From Serratia marcescens subsp. marcescens ATCC 13880 (GTDB taxonomy: Bacteria; Pseudomonadota; Gammaproteobacteria; Enterobacterales; Enterobacteriaceae): DNA of 64,000 nt. Each line of letters starts with the position of its first letter. Position 1 is the first letter of the stretch. The notes under the pieces are model-generated. The model did not search any database and was not told the DNA's origin. It saw nothing but the letters and a program-made list of their open reading frames with translations. Shown here piece after piece: positions 28,145 to 37,639 of this stretch. The position numbers and the translations under genes were made by a program. The DNA is taken from positions 3,906,001-3,970,000 of the forward strand of contig NZ_CP071238.1 of assembly GCF_017299535.1 (NCBI RefSeq), in the 5' to 3' direction.

Positions 28145-28837
28145 TTGGTTCGAAAAGTCTGGCGTCAGTTGCAGCGGGAAGGCGTCAGCGTGGCCAGATG
28201 CACGATCGCGCGGCTGATGAAGAACATGGTGCTGAGCAGCATGCTGCGGGGTAAAAAAGTACGAACCACTGTCAGCCGGAAAGAGGCTGCGGCAGGCGAC
28301 CGGGTAAACCGTCAGTTCGTGGCAGAGTGTCCCAATCAGCTTTGGGTGGCAGACTTCACGTACGTGAGTACGTGGCAGGGCTTCGCGTAAGTGGCGTTCA
28401 TCATCGACGTGTTCGCCGGTGCCATCGTGGTCTGGCGGGTGTCGTCGTCGATGGAGACGACCTTCGTGCTGGATGCACTGGAGCAGGCGCTGTGGGCCCG
28501 CCGTTCGTCCGGCACCATCCATCACTCGGATAAAGACTCGCAGTACGTCTCGCTGGCGTACACACAACGACTGCAGGAAGCGGAGTTACTGGCGTCAACG
28601 GGCAGCACAGGTGACTCTTATGATAACGCCATGGCCGAAAGCATAAACGCTCTTTACAAAGCGGAGGTGATACACCGGCAGAGCTGGAAAAACCGGCAGG
28701 AAGTGGAGCTGGCGACACTGGCATGGGTGGAGTGGTACAACAATCGTCGGCTGCTTGAGCGACTCGGTCATATTCCACCAGTTGAAGCAGAAAAAGCGTA
28801 TTACACTTCCATCGGGAACAAGGAGCTGGCAGCCTGA
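28145..28837 (+). pseudogene. IS3-family transposase OrfB fragment with a premature stop
   Basis: Reading starts in the middle of OrfB (VRKVWRQLQREGVSVARCTI), passes the first catalytic Asp (LWVADFTYV), then meets an in-frame TAA at 28387-28389. The frame continues with AFIIDVFAGAIVVWRV (second Asp) and SYDNAMAESINALYKAE (catalytic Glu). Truncation and the stop make it inactive. Confidence 0.85.
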
Positions 28838-28879
28838 GTTCCCGGACTAAAAACTCTCCCACAAACCCGGGGCGGTTCA
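28145..28879 (+). mobile_element. Truncated IS3-family element
   Basis: The 3' part of an IS3-type element starts abruptly 40 bases after alpha. It ends at a terminal repeat, acaaacccggggcggttca (28861-28879), whose complement begins TGAACCGCCCCGG. orfA and the left end are missing. Confidence 0.75.
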
Positions 28880-28977
28880 GTACGGCAGCATCTTGAGATC
28901 ACAACATAACAGTCTAGGAAAACATCCGCACTTCCCCTTTCCTCACCCGAGGTCAACATCCTCGCATATCGCGTTAT

Positions 28978-29628
28978 TTAACGTCGATGCGTGATAAAAA
29001 ATTCATTGATCCCCCCGAGTTCCATTTTTTTCAGTGCATTAAGCTTGTGCGTACTGACAGTTTTTACTGAAATAAACCTTTTTATTGCCACCTGCCTAGG
29101 CGATAGACCCTGAAGTAAATCCAAAGTTATTTCCGTTTCCATAGGGGTTAAATACTGAACCTCATCGAACGCGCCCCTTTCCGTAGCCCAGGCGGGTGCC
29201 GAAGGAATGGCCTTAATCACAGCATGCAACTCCACGCTCATATAATTGACTCTCGAAGAGTCCTGCAAGATATTGCCAATATTACTCAATGCGTCACGCA
29301 GCGAAATGATAAAAATAACCCCCATGGCGCGAAGCAATTTCAGAGTAGGTACATGCGCATTGTCCACCATAACGATGACGCGTGGTGGTGAGCTCAACAT
29401 GATTAATTTCTGTATTAATCGTAGTTCCCCAACCCTACCTGATTGCACATGTACAAACAAATCGTCCAACTCAACATGACGGGTAAATGCGGAATGCGGC
29501 GTTAAATGATGATGTGTCATTAATAAAAAACTCAGAGACTCGCGTTCACGCGCAATGCAAGACATTCCTTGCAGGATAAAATTGCATTGACTAAAGATGG
29601 CAACTTTTCTCATAACTGGCTTACACAT
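28978..29628 (-). CDS. LuxR-type transcriptional regulator, likely fimbrial
   Basis: The C-terminal helix-turn-helix is LTPMETEITLDLLQGLSPRQ followed by VAIKRFISVKTVSTHKLNAL. The N-terminal part resembles a degenerate receiver (RVIVMVDNAHVPTLKLLRAMGVIFIIS). It is near 217 residues if the ATG at 29628 is used; no strong ribosome binding site decides this. It lies just beyond the end of the fimbrial operon, and a decayed copy of its C-terminus lies on the operon's other side. Confidence 0.8.
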   Translation of the reverse strand: MCKPVMRKVAIFSQCNFILQGMSCIARERESLSFLLMTHHHLTPHSAFTRHVELDDLFVHVQSGRVGELRLIQKLIMLSSPPRVIVMVDNAHVPTLKLLRAMGVIFIISLRDALSNIGNILQDSSRVNYMSVELHAVIKAIPSAPAWATERGAFDEVQYLTPMETEITLDLLQGLSPRQVAIKRFISVKTVSTHKLNALKKMELGGINEFFITHRR

Positions 29629-29806
29629 CACATTTTGTTGGTTTTCATTAGCCTTCCAATTTCGATACCACCAGGGTATCGTCGGGGCGAACAACGATCC
29701 GCGCCTGATCACCCCGTTCTTTGCCTGTTTGAGCTGGACAGTCCTTTATCTATGTAGAGCCTGTCCGAGGAGATTCCTGGTTTGACCCGCGCTTCCTGCC
29801 GGGCAG

Positions 29807-29902
29807 TCAAATCCAAAAAGCCATTAGCACTGCCCAAACCAGGATCCAGAAAATGGAACACAGGGCTATCACACTGGTGAACACTTTACCGCGATGACTC
29901 AT
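29807..29902 (-). CDS. Small single-pass membrane protein, YmiA-like
   Basis: A 31-codon gene with GGAG eight bases before the ATG. The product starts MSHRGKVFTSVIALC and is a basic head followed by a membrane helix rich in Trp (FWILVWAVLMAFWI). Its pattern resembles the YmiA family of small enterobacterial membrane proteins. It lies between the LuxR gene and the fimbrial operon, on the same strand. Confidence 0.6.
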   Translation of the reverse strand: MSHRGKVFTSVIALCSIFWILVWAVLMAFWI

Positions 29903-30011
29903 TTGTCGCTCCAGACATAAAGGTCGCAAAGAGTCAGCATTGTTTTTTTGCTTCACAAGTGATTCATAAGGGCAGACCCAGTTTGCGGTCAATACGGCCT
30001 GCATTGCTCGC

Positions 30012-30608
30012 TTACTCTAGTGTCAACGTAAACATCGTTTCACTGCGCTGCTGGCTGCCGACACGTGCATCTCCTTCCGCCAGCACCGGTTGTATTTCCA
30101 GCCGTACCGTCAGTGCCTTGCCTTCCGCCAGCCTTCCCTGTATAACCGGCGCCAACCGCTGCCCTGTGTTCAAAGCCAGTATGTGCCCCCCGCTCTCCGT
30201 AATGACATCGGCAGGCGTTATTGTGCGCAGCTCCACCGCATTGCCGTCCAGCTGCGCATCCAGCAGCCGCAGGCGGGTAGCTCCACGCTCACCGTAACGC
30301 AGTCCGCCCAGTTCACTGCCCTCGCCTTCGACCCGTAATCTCATCGTCCGGGAATAGGGGCAGACCACGCTCACCATCAGTGAGCGCGTACCCGGAGACA
30401 CATTTCCTGCCTCCATGTCTTCCATCTGCCAGCGCGACATCATCCCGTAATCGACCACTGGATTGCTGACCAATAAACTGCAGTGCGTATCCAGCGGCAA
30501 TGTCGGCATCGGGCTTGATTCCAGGCCGGGGGGCATGGGGTCGGCAGCACTGACGCCTGTGACGCCCATCAACAGGGCCAGTAACCACCGTCCACAAAAC
30601 ACGTTCAT
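30012..30608 (-). CDS. Fimbrial minor subunit or tip protein
   Basis: The 198-residue product has a signal peptide (MNVFCGRWLLALLMGVTGVSAA), two mature cysteines (CSLLVSN and VVCPYSR) and a C-terminus ending ETMFTLTLE, typical of a subunit exported by chaperone-usher. It is the last gene of the operon, 10 bases after the usher. No lectin domain was recognised. Confidence 0.75.
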   Translation of the reverse strand: MNVFCGRWLLALLMGVTGVSAADPMPPGLESSPMPTLPLDTHCSLLVSNPVVDYGMMSRWQMEDMEAGNVSPGTRSLMVSVVCPYSRTMRLRVEGEGSELGGLRYGERGATRLRLLDAQLDGNAVELRTITPADVITESGGHILALNTGQRLAPVIQGRLAEGKALTVRLEIQPVLAEGDARVGSQQRSETMFTLTLE

Positions 30609-30617
30609 CGTTTTTCC

Positions 30618-33053
30618 TTACCGGCAGGTCGCCGTGGCATTTTCATACAGGGCCGTTGTTTCCGCCGTCTCCGGCAGGTCGAGTTTCATCGTGCACACCG
30701 TTTTGCCGGAGCTCTGTACCTCCAGAGCCATCCCCGGCGCTGCATCCGGCACGAAGACCGTACCGTCGTCACCCACCACCGTCACCAGTGCACCCGCTGT
30801 GTTGAATACGCTGGCGCCATGCGGCAGGCGTTCGCCATCAGCCATTGCCGTCTTGACCAGCACGCGTCGGGTACGAAGCACATCGAAGTCCACCCGGCCG
30901 ATGGCTCCCCGAGCCATTTCGCTCTCCTGCCAGGCGTTGCCGATGTCGACATTTTTTGCCAGGCTGCGGGTATCGACCTGAATGGCCGAACGTCGGTAAC
31001 CGTTCAGCGTCGGTATCACTGCATATCCCCGCCAGTCGGTCCATACCGGTCCCGCCGGTGTATCCAGCCGAACGCCGAACTCTTTGCCCACCCGTGCAAT
31101 GCCAAAGGTATCGGCCACGCGGTAGGGAGACAGGGTGATACCGTTTTCATGCAGCACGACTGCGCCGCTGGCGCGCGTCGACCAGCTGGTGTAGTTGTCG
31201 CTGTCATGGCTGACGCTGGCGTTCAACTGGCTGACCGGCATCACGAAGTCTAGGTTGCCACTGACCGACGTACGGTGATTGCGCAGGTCACGGTCGGTGG
31301 CAATACTCCAGCCCCGGTCCTGACTGGTGCGGTCACTGTAGCGAACGCCGGCTCGTGCGCTGCGTTTGGCGGTATTCAGGTAACTGTTGATATCACGGCT
31401 TTCTCCCAGCGGCATGCTAAACGACACGTACAGGCGGTCATCCGCCTGACCGCTGAGGGTGCCGGTGTTATGTTCGAGGCTGACCCCCAGGTAGGCGCGA
31501 CCAAATTGCCGACTCCAACCGCCGCGCAGGTAATCGGTGTTGTTGCCGGTAAAGGTGGTGCTACGTGCCCAAGAGAGTGAAAGGTTGCCCAACCCCTCCA
31601 TCGACCAATTTATGCCGCTGCCCCACTGGTAACGACTGCGGCTCTGGCTGTTGGGATTGTCCCTGTCGGTCCGTTGCAGTGCATCACTCAGTTCACGATA
31701 CCCCGCCGTTTGTTGACGTCCATTGACGCTGACGCCAAGACGGTCACTCAAACTGTGGCTGAGCAGGGCTGACAGCAGTGTGCCGGTATTGCCATGATCC
31801 GCATCCTGTGCCAGGGTGCTTTGCAGGCTGAGGCGGGTCGGGTTAAACAGCTGAGTATCCAGATTCAGCGATCCGGCACGATAAGAGGCAGAGCCCAGCA
31901 CGCCGGCATTCAGGCTGGTGAAAGGCGTGAGTTGCCAGCCGGAGGCTACCGTACCCAGCAGCGGTGCCTTGCCGTCCTGCTGCTCGAGCCGGCCGGCGCC
32001 GAATGACAGTCCTGGTGAAACCAACGGCGCACGCGCCAGCAAGGTGGCAGCCGGCACAATGAATTGCCGCATCTCACCGTTGCTGCTGGTCAGGGTGACT
32101 ATCAGGTCAGTACGGGTGTTCAGCAGGGAAAAGCCTTGTAGCCGGAAAGGCCCGGCCGGCACTGCGGTACTGTACACCAGCACGCCGGACTGACGAACCT
32201 CAACCACGGACTGCGTCTGTGCAACCCCCTCGACCAGCCCGGCGCCACCCTGGACGGACGTCAGCGCCAACTCGGGAAACAGCTGGAAGCCCAGTACCTG
32301 ACCGGTGCCGAACAGGGAGTTGGAGAGACTGACCTGGCCGGCCTGCAGCACCTTTTGAATGCCGACGAAACTGCGCTGCACATAGGCGGCCTGGTGATTG
32401 ATGTGGCCTTCGCCATTGAAGCGAGTAAAGGTCTGGCGACTGCGGACTATCCAGTCACCGGCATTGAATCCAGCTTCGGTTCCGAGCTGGACAAAGTTGA
32501 GCCCGCTGGCGGCGCCGGAGGAGCTCAGATACTGGGCCTCATAGTTGAGCATGCCTGCCACGCCACCGTGCTGCCAGTTGCCGTCTTCTGCGCCCGGCGC
32601 GCTAAGCGCTTCAGGCGGCACGACCAGCATGACCCTGCCTTCGCTCGGTTCGAGATGTATCTCGGCCTGCGGCCAGGCGCGTTGCAGGTCAAAGCAGGGG
32701 GCGTTGTCCGCATGACTGGGGGATGACACCAGCCCGGCAGCCCGCAGAAAGGTAGGGGTTGCGCACAGCGCTCCCCTTTCATCAAATCGCACCCGTACCC
32801 GCCCGCGAGGATTGCCGTTGACGAAGAGCGCAACGGTATTCTCACCGGGCAGAAAGCGCGGGGCCTGGCCAAATAGAGCCGCAATGACAGGGTCCATGCC
32901 GCGCTCGCTCAATGTATCGGGATCGAAAACCAGGTTATCGTGGCTGTGAGTCTCATCGGCCGCCCAGGTAGGGGCGGTACAGAGTATGACCATCAGCAGT
33001 AAGAGCAAATGACGACGCGGCTGGCACTGACAATGGCGTACCGAGATCAACAT
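30618..33053 (-). CDS. Fimbrial outer-membrane usher protein
   Basis: The outer-membrane pore through which chaperone-bound subunits are assembled. The 811-residue product has a signal peptide, an N-terminal chaperone-binding domain (FLPGENTVALFVNGNPRGRV), a large beta barrel with plug, and C-terminal domains ending CMKLDLPETAETTALYEN. The usual paired C-terminal cysteines are present. I chose the ATG at 33053 with AAGGTGG upstream; a GTG at 33062 is also in frame. Confidence 0.93.
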   Translation of the reverse strand: MLISVRHCQCQPRRHLLLLLMVILCTAPTWAADETHSHDNLVFDPDTLSERGMDPVIAALFGQAPRFLPGENTVALFVNGNPRGRVRVRFDERGALCATPTFLRAAGLVSSPSHADNAPCFDLQRAWPQAEIHLEPSEGRVMLVVPPEALSAPGAEDGNWQHGGVAGMLNYEAQYLSSSGAASGLNFVQLGTEAGFNAGDWIVRSRQTFTRFNGEGHINHQAAYVQRSFVGIQKVLQAGQVSLSNSLFGTGQVLGFQLFPELALTSVQGGAGLVEGVAQTQSVVEVRQSGVLVYSTAVPAGPFRLQGFSLLNTRTDLIVTLTSSNGEMRQFIVPAATLLARAPLVSPGLSFGAGRLEQQDGKAPLLGTVASGWQLTPFTSLNAGVLGSASYRAGSLNLDTQLFNPTRLSLQSTLAQDADHGNTGTLLSALLSHSLSDRLGVSVNGRQQTAGYRELSDALQRTDRDNPNSQSRSRYQWGSGINWSMEGLGNLSLSWARSTTFTGNNTDYLRGGWSRQFGRAYLGVSLEHNTGTLSGQADDRLYVSFSMPLGESRDINSYLNTAKRSARAGVRYSDRTSQDRGWSIATDRDLRNHRTSVSGNLDFVMPVSQLNASVSHDSDNYTSWSTRASGAVVLHENGITLSPYRVADTFGIARVGKEFGVRLDTPAGPVWTDWRGYAVIPTLNGYRRSAIQVDTRSLAKNVDIGNAWQESEMARGAIGRVDFDVLRTRRVLVKTAMADGERLPHGASVFNTAGALVTVVGDDGTVFVPDAAPGMALEVQSSGKTVCTMKLDLPETAETTALYENATATCR

Positions 33054-33069
33054 CCTGTCCACCTTCTAT

Positions 33070-33777
33070 TTACGGCGCCAGCGGCGCTTCATAGCTGTCA
33101 ACGGTAAAACCCCAAGTGGTGGCCGGGGAGATGCGTACTTTACTGGCCGTTTCGGCGCTGGTATCACCGAACTTCGTCTGCTGGGTCAGCATCAATTGCT
33201 GGCCAGGCAGTACATAAGCGTTTGGCAACAACCAGATCCTCTTGTCAGGCAGCGTGGTCACCTCCTGCCCCAGACGCACGACATACGGAGATGAATTGCT
33301 GACGCTCAAGACTCCGGCCTTGAGCGACCATATCAGGCGTTTCCAGGGCGCTTCATCGCGGGTCAGGTTGGCTGGGCGAATAATGACCGGCAGGTTCTGC
33401 CGCACCGTCATGCGTACTACGTTCTTGTTTTTCTCCTGCGGCGGCACCCCTTCAAACACCACGCGCTTGAGGCGCTCTGTTTTTAGCGGAGCTTTGGTAG
33501 TCAGCATAAAGCGTACACGCTGGGTCTTGCCGGGTTCGACGCGGGCAACCGGCGGCGTCACGGCCAACAGTTTTTCGGTGTCCTGTTCGATATTCTGCAA
33601 ACTAGTCAGCAGCAGGACGGGAAAGTTATCGGTGTTTTGCAGGTTGATTGCGCCTTCTCCATCTTCTTCCTCAACGATAACGACCGACGTCTCGGGCAGC
33701 ATGCCCGAGGCCTGGACACCCGCAGAAAGCAGCCACAGAGCAACGACGGTCGCAGTGCAAAAGACAGAAAGATTCAT
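33070..33777 (-). CDS. PapD-type periplasmic fimbrial chaperone
   Basis: It folds subunits by donor-strand complementation. The product, about 235 residues, has a signal peptide (MNLSVFCTATVVALWLLSAG), a TSVVIVEEEDGEG first strand, the VEPGKTQRVRFML motif and the RPANLTRDEAPWKRLIW interdomain segment. It lies 16 bases upstream of the usher. The start is the ATG at 33777; a TTG at 33798 is possible. Confidence 0.9.
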   Translation of the reverse strand: MNLSVFCTATVVALWLLSAGVQASGMLPETSVVIVEEEDGEGAINLQNTDNFPVLLLTSLQNIEQDTEKLLAVTPPVARVEPGKTQRVRFMLTTKAPLKTERLKRVVFEGVPPQEKNKNVVRMTVRQNLPVIIRPANLTRDEAPWKRLIWSLKAGVLSVSNSSPYVVRLGQEVTTLPDKRIWLLPNAYVLPGQQLMLTQQTKFGDTSAETASKVRISPATTWGFTVDSYEAPLAP

Positions 33778-33865
33778 AAGTGAAATTATCCGTGTCAAAA
33801 CGAAAAGAAACTAAAACAACTATTAGTTATCAAAAGACCGGGCCCGGGCCCGGTCAGCAGAAGTA

Positions 33866-34579
33866 TTACAGGTAGACCAATTCCAGGCTGGTCAAGCCGT
33901 CGAGATTGATGGGCTTGGAGAGGTCAAGCTCGGAGGTTTTGGTGATGTAGGCCTGGACCCCCAGTTTGCCAGCGACGGTAGTGAAAGCCATTGGGGTAAG
34001 CGTACCTTTTGGAGCCCAAGAAATTTGCAATTCTTTGTAAATTGTGCTAAATAAGCTACCTGCCCCGAGATTGGCAGAGGGGACCCAAACACCGGTAATT
34101 GCGCTGCGCGTAATGGTATCTGCATTATTACCGTCCACAGTGTAGGTTCCAGGTACCAATCGGATGCCATACCCTCCGATATTTTTACCGTCTGATGCCC
34201 CCAGGCCTGCCACACCAAGCGCTGGTGTTCCAAAGAGAGTTCCAGCAAATATATCGTAGTCACCAGCAGTTGATTTAGTTACATCTGTTGCAGTATCGGC
34301 TTTCGAGCCAACGGCGTGAATGGCTACCTTGGCTGGAGCGTCGCAGGTAATACTAAAATCAACCTGCTTTTCACCCAGAACAGTAAAAGTGGTATTACTA
34401 AGAGACGCAGGCGCAATATTGCCGTAGTCGATGGTCCCGCCCCCGCCCAGCGTTGGTTTGCAAGCCGTCGGGGTAATGGTACCGATGACTTTCACATCAA
34501 TGCTCTCGGCCATGACGGCAGTAGAGGTGGCGGCGAGCACTGCGAGTACGCAGGTGGTCTTTTTGATTGCATTTATCAT
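33866..34579 (-). CDS. Major fimbrial subunit with DUF1120-type domain
   Basis: The 237-residue product has a signal peptide (MINAIKKTTCVLAVLAATSTAVMA) and the DUF1120 hallmark IDVKVIGTITPTACKPTLGGGGTIDYGNI. It has a paired cysteine (FSITCDAP) and an aromatic C-terminal strand (LTSLELVYL). An AAGGGAT site precedes the ATG. As first gene of the operon with a long upstream region, it is the likely main structural subunit. DUF1120 fimbriae are poorly studied. Confidence 0.85.
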   Translation of the reverse strand: MINAIKKTTCVLAVLAATSTAVMAESIDVKVIGTITPTACKPTLGGGGTIDYGNIAPASLSNTTFTVLGEKQVDFSITCDAPAKVAIHAVGSKADTATDVTKSTAGDYDIFAGTLFGTPALGVAGLGASDGKNIGGYGIRLVPGTYTVDGNNADTITRSAITGVWVPSANLGAGSLFSTIYKELQISWAPKGTLTPMAFTTVAGKLGVQAYITKTSELDLSKPINLDGLTSLELVYL

Positions 34580-34692
34580 GTTATATCCCTTTCATATAAG
34601 AAGCGTAATGAAACCGGCATGGTACTTTGTGCTCTAAGCCGGCTGATTGCGGTGAGGAACATCTGCACCAGCGGTCAACAACCTCGTGTTAT

Positions 34693-34965
34693 TAAACGCC
34701 GAGGCGTTATAAAAAATCATTTATCCCTATGAGTGCCATTTTTTAGCGCCCTGTATTTGCTGAGGATTTTTACTGAGATAACCCGTCTATTTGCCGACTG
34801 CCATGGTGATATCCCCTGAAGTAAATCCAGAATGATTTCCATTTCTGTTGGTGTGGAATGACGTATACCGTAAACAGCCCTTTTCCCATAACCCACACAA
34901 GTACCCCTATTTTGGCCTCTCACCGAAACGGCATGGAGGTTACAACAATCACAACAATGAGTCAA
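34693..34965 (-). pseudogene. Decayed LuxR-type regulator, copy of the gene at 28978
   Basis: TPTEMEIILDLLQGISPWQS and RRVISVKILSKYRALKNGTH match the C-terminal helix-turn-helix of the intact regulator at 28978-29628, and flanking DNA downstream of both is also similar. Only the last 55 residues or so are recognisable. Confidence 0.7.
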
Positions 34966-35776
34966 TACGGATTCTTTTGAGTTAATTTAATATATTTTGA
35001 GTTTTATTGGATTCATTTTTGAGAGTCAATTCGTTGATCCTGTTTTGGATTTTGAAGGAATAGAGGTCTGTGATAGTGGCGCTAGGGGGCAGTTTGGATA
35101 TCGAAAAATACTGTATGTTCAGGAAGGCATGAGTAAGTGTGGGACAACTATTTGATGACATAATCGACATTGCCGTAGCAGGAAGCGTCATGCCACGAAA
35201 ACCGGTATCGTCACGTGGGTGGTTAGTCGTCAACTAGTCTTGCGTCGATAGAAAACTTCTGCCGATACATCGCTGTATGCACTTCACTTTATTGTTTACC
35301 CATGACCCGTGTCCCAAGGTGGCATGGCTCTGTTCCAGGCCCCGTTGGTGGTTGGCGGTAGTTAGGGGGGCTTCGCCGTCACGATGCGTGCCGGTAGATA
35401 GGTAGGTAGGTAGGGTCAGCATAGCTGCGCTGCTGGTATGGAGGCCTGAGGGGATGAGCTCACACACCAGTTGCAGTCAATGGGCCGCAGTGTTTCGATA
35501 ACGTCAAAGGCGTTACTGATGAGCTCCAGTGACTCCGAAACATCACAGTCCATAGGGCCAGGCCAAGGCTACTCCCACAGGCTGGACGGACTTTTTCCGC
35601 AGGCAGCAATGCGCACAACAATGAGTCACTTTTGACTCTTATGTGATTAATATGACACTAATAACAAAATTTTTTACATGATATAGCTGTTGGGATTCAT
35701 TTAAGTTTGTTTAGATTTATGAGAGAATTGAGGCTATTGATGATGAGAAGAACACAAAGTGGGAATATAACGCGCG
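34966..35776. other. Gene-free AT-rich region
   Basis: About 800 bases with no convincing gene. A short tandem run of ggta/ggat units lies at about 35392-35415. Short frames on either strand lack ribosome binding sites. Confidence 0.5.
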
Positions 35777-36328
35777 ATGGGAAAAGTTGTATATGAAGAT
35801 GACAACAAGCTTCTGGCGGCTTTGGCACGAGCAATGGTTGAGCGCCCCAAAGCCAACTTGCATGAGTTAGCAAAGGCTGTAGGAATTAGTAAAGCAACCC
35901 TATATCGATTCTGCAAGACACGCGAGCTTTTAATAGAGAGATTGCTACAGAGTGCAAATCATGCGATTAGTAAAGCTATTCATGATGCCGGTTTGGATGA
36001 TGAATCACCGCTTGAAGCGCTTAGGAGACTATCTAATGGCGTTATAAATAATCAAGAGTTTATGATGTTTTTGCTGTACAACTGGGACCCTGATAGGCCA
36101 ATGGGAATTGAATCTCCAACAGATTGGTATTCAGCGTTGGACGGTTTTTTTCTGCGAGGGCAACAGTTGGGGGTTTTTCGTATTGATATTGCCGCGGCTG
36201 CGATGAGTGAGTTTTGGTTTTCCATACTGATTGGGCTTCAGGATGCTGAGCGTCGCGGGCGTGTCGCGAGAATGGGGCTATCCACGCTTGTGGAATCGGT
36301 ATTCTTACAGGGTGTTGCTAGGGTATAA
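35777..36328 (+). CDS. TetR/AcrR-family transcriptional regulator
   Basis: The 183-residue product has the TetR DNA-binding domain (PKANLHELAKAVGISKATLY, then RFCKTRELLIERLLQ). It is followed by a helical ligand domain (MMFLLYNWDPDRPMGIESPT). No target gene is adjacent; its right-hand neighbours are insertion-sequence fragments, so it may be an orphan. Confidence 0.85.
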   Translation: MGKVVYEDDNKLLAALARAMVERPKANLHELAKAVGISKATLYRFCKTRELLIERLLQSANHAISKAIHDAGLDDESPLEALRRLSNGVINNQEFMMFLLYNWDPDRPMGIESPTDWYSALDGFFLRGQQLGVFRIDIAAAAMSEFWFSILIGLQDAERRGRVARMGLSTLVESVFLQGVARV

Positions 36329-36442
36329 CATATTAGGCGTCAATTACTTTTGCCGATCTGACGTAAACTACAATGGCCGCTCCTGTACCACCATTTAGAT
36401 GTTTACTGCGTTGAGGTCTTTTCCTGTAGTTTTTCCTTGTAT

Positions 36443-36649
36443 TTAGAATAAATAATAGTGATGGAGCGGCCGGTCTACTGCCGCTGCCGCCATCGATTCA
36501 TCCACGAAGATACAGCCCCAGGTGCTGACCGGATGGTTACGGGTGATGATGAGGCTTTCTCTTTCGTACCTGTGGGCGATAAGCTTGAACAGCATCCCCG
36601 TTTCTGCATTATCCCGCTTGGCGTAACCGGGGTCGTCTATCATTATCAC
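36443..36649 (-). pseudogene. IS21-family IstB C-terminal fragment
   Basis: MIMIDDPGYAKRD (Walker B-like), FKLIAHRYERESLIITRNHP, VSTWGCIFVDESM and DRPLHHYYLF match the IstB helper ATPase. The N-terminal half with Walker A is absent. Confidence 0.7.
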
Positions 36650-36689
36650 ACGATAGCGATCACAGCTTCAGAATTACTTCGTTAAGTCT

Positions 36690-36754
36690 CAGCAACAACC
36701 GGCCTGTTTCAGCGCAAACGCAATCTGTTCTTCGGTATAACGGGTCTTTTTCAT
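36690..36754 (-). pseudogene. IS3-family OrfA N-terminal fragment
   Basis: The codons from 36754 leftward read MKKTRYTEEQIAFALKQA, the conserved start of an IS3-type OrfA, then stop. Bases upstream to about 36840 look like the left end of the same element. Confidence 0.65.
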
Positions 36755-37122
36755 GGCGATGTGCCTCGCTGTGAGAGGGAAGAACGACCGGATGCTTCAG
36801 TTTAAACTGGTACTGTTTTCAAGGAGGAAATCAAGGCCAACAGCCGTCTCCAAAATTTATGTGAGGCAGGAACGACGATGGAGGCCGCAGGGTTGTTATG
36901 GTAGCTCTGAAGAGTCCCCTTACTTTTTTGTATGAATCTTTTGTTAATCTCTTGAATCCATATTGATTCTTTTGTGGGGTGGTTATATGGTAAAGTCCTT
37001 GCATTTTTGGGTTTGTGCGCAATAAGGTGATTCGTTTATTGTTACACGTCCAATATGCATTGGGATGCAGGTTCACATCTGAAATTAGTATGACTCGTAA
37101 TTCCAACTCACTTGGAGAGTAT

Positions 37123-37317
37123 ATGAAAAAGTTATTGTGTATCTTAGTTATATCAATTTCATTTCCTATTCATGTGTTTGCCTCTGATTATGGCAAGTGT
37201 GAAGATTATCGGTCGGCAATAAAATCATTCTGCAAGAATAAATCAGGAACATGGAAGGATGGTACCGCAGGGGCTTGTTTGGGCGCTCAGATAGGTTATG
37301 CCAGGTACAATTGTTAA
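37123..37317 (+). CDS. Small secreted cysteine-containing protein, possibly frameshifted
   Basis: A 64-residue product with GGAG upstream, a clear signal peptide cleaved after VFA (residue 20) and four mature cysteines (26, 37, 52, 64). No family recognised. After the stop, the +1 frame stays open for about 40 codons (KKWTKACDLIKVGAFGTNCK) with two further cysteines and ends at about 37436. The original gene may therefore have encoded roughly 105 residues. The gene is AT-rich and likely acquired. Confidence 0.6.
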   Translation: MKKLLCILVISISFPIHVFASDYGKCEDYRSAIKSFCKNKSGTWKDGTAGACLGAQIGYARYNC

Positions 37318-37639
37318 AAAATGGACAAAGGCCTGTGATTTAATAAAAGTTGGAGCCTTTGGTACCAATTGTAAACTGTCTTCTGGGGGCGAGATGAACA
37401 TTATGTGGGAAATGCCAATAGTATTCCTACGTTAAATGTGTTTCCTTTCGCTTAACTCCAACTAGTTACCAGCACGACTACGGAACGTTTCCAGCAAAGC
37501 TTCGGCCTGTACGACGATGTCATCGTTCGACATCAAATCGCAGCGCTTGCTATGACGCTCCGCGTCGTGCTGTTCATGGTTAGGAGATTGGATCGTATCT
37601 TTTGAGAGCGGCTGACCATAAACGGTAGCGCGCTGTATT

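Noticed and set aside
26759..28567. 602-codon open frame on the minus strand
   Set aside because: Antisense of alpha and the IS3 fragment, with low-complexity His/Arg/Gln composition and no motifs.
34982..35233. 83-codon minus-strand frame
   Set aside because: No ribosome binding site or recognisable motif. Probably chance in AT-rich DNA.
35392..35415. Tandem ggta/ggat tetranucleotide run, possible phase-variation tract
   Set aside because: It lies in no credible gene and in front of none at promoter distance, and it is short.
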